A stretch of 6,975 bases of DNA from Gemmatimonadales bacterium (GTDB lineage Bacteria > Gemmatimonadota > Gemmatimonadetes > Palauibacterales > Palauibacteraceae): NCBI GenBank assembly GCA_030636765.1, contig DAOVWI010000114.1, forward strand, positions 1 through 6,975, in the 5' to 3' direction. A program made the translations under genes and the position numbers. Every line of letters begins with the position of its first letter. The stretch's first letter is position 1. Below, piece by piece: positions 6,534-6,975 of the stretch. Below the pieces are notes generated by a model. The model searched no databases. It saw only the letters and a program-made list of their open reading frames with translations, and had not been told where the DNA came from.

Positions 6534-6975
6534 ATGCGGAGATATCTGCTGCTTGTGCTAGTCGGGGCCGTTGCGTCCCTCAACGCGTCGGCGCTCCTAG
6601 CTCAAGAGGACGGCATCCGCGAACGGTACGACGCATTCAACGCCGCCTTCGGCGCTGCTGACCCGGAAGCCGTCGTGGCCTTCTATGCCGACAATGCGAT
6701 ACGGGTTCACTCAGACGGGGCCGTCATGGATGGGATCGCAGCCATTCGCGACGATGTGTCGACCTTCTTCGGGGACAATGACTACGTACTTGATGAGGTT
6801 ACTGCACCCGACATTCAGGCATCAGGCGATCTTGCCGTCACGCTATCCGTCTTCCGAGAACATTGGACCCCGAAGGCTGGCGGCGAGACGATTCGGCAGG
6901 TAGGCCAGTGGCTCGTCGTCTGGCAGCGTCAGTCCGACGGAAGCTGGTTGATCATCCGAGAGATGTGGGCGATCG
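6534..6975 (+). CDS. Secreted NTF2-like protein (SnoaL / DUF4440 type), 3' end off the window
   Basis: 147 codons are visible from ATG 6534, with no stop before the right edge. MRRYLLLVLVGAVASLNASA is a textbook signal peptide, with likely cleavage after LLA (residue 23) before QED, so the protein should be periplasmic or secreted. The mature part has the SnoaL-like / DUF4440 pattern of the NTF2 fold: an N-terminal helix (IRERYDAFNAAFGAADPEAV), VAFYADNAIRVHSDG, then MDGIAAIRDDVSTFF. These are followed by beta-strands SGDLAVTLSVFREHW and GQWLVVWQRQSDGSWLIIREMW. Relatives usually stop shortly after the final 'MW', so only a few residues are probably missing. The cone-shaped fold can be a small-molecule enzyme or only a binding module, and no catalytic residues can be named. 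The strong Shine-Dalgarno supports good expression. It is in the same direction as the VOC-like frame but 150 bases away, so co-transcription is uncertain. G+C is near 50-58%, lower than in the left part of the window. Confidence 0.85.
   Translation, partial: MRRYLLLVLVGAVASLNASALLAQEDGIRERYDAFNAAFGAADPEAVVAFYADNAIRVHSDGAVMDGIAAIRDDVSTFFGDNDYVLDEVTAPDIQASGDLAVTLSVFREHWTPKAGGETIRQVGQWLVVWQRQSDGSWLIIREMWAI

Overview
The window is bacterial DNA, mostly GC-rich. A 60-base line inside the first large gene counts 75% G+C, while sampled lines right of about 5940 count 50-58%. The gene content suggests an environmental, probably metagenome-derived bacterium: exported alkaline-phosphatase-superfamily enzymes, a sulfatase-like protein ending in an 'ETLRSLGY' tail, a small 'SGLPRSGTS' sulfotransferase and an NTF2-like secreted protein. 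Acidobacteriota, Gemmatimonadota or a related high-GC Gram-negative group would fit. That placement is inference from style only, because no marker gene is present.

Layout, left to right. (1) 1-461, minus: start of an exported alkaline-phosphatase-superfamily phosphohydrolase that runs off the left edge. (2) 458-2545, minus: a complete membrane-anchored paralog (COG3379-like). Its stop codon overlaps the start of gene 1 as ATGA, so the two form an operon. (3) 2591-3241, plus: a small cytoplasmic sulfotransferase, transcribed divergently from gene 2 across only 45 bp. (4) 3273-5816, minus: a large exported, probably lipid-anchored sulfatase-fold protein. It has two N-terminal beta-rich regions and Thr where sulfatases carry the formylglycine Cys; it converges on the sulfotransferase with a 31-bp gap. 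(5) 5817-6071: a divergent spacer with no recognisable gene. (6) 6072-6383, plus: the C-terminal two thirds of a VOC (glyoxalase-fold) protein whose N-terminal part is missing. (7) 6534-6975, plus: a signal-peptide-bearing SnoaL/DUF4440-type NTF2-like protein behind a near-perfect Shine-Dalgarno, cut just before its expected C-terminus by the right edge.

How they may work together. Genes 1-4 bring three alkaline-phosphatase-fold hydrolases or transferases next to one PAPS-type sulfotransferase. The most economical inference is a locus that makes or remodels a phosphorylated or sulfated envelope component. The sulfotransferase and, by topology, the catalytic domain of gene 2 face the cytoplasm, while genes 1 and 4 act outside the inner membrane. 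The substrate cannot be read from the sequence. The right-hand 1 kb (VOC remnant and NTF2-like gene) differs in composition and does not look functionally tied to the rest.
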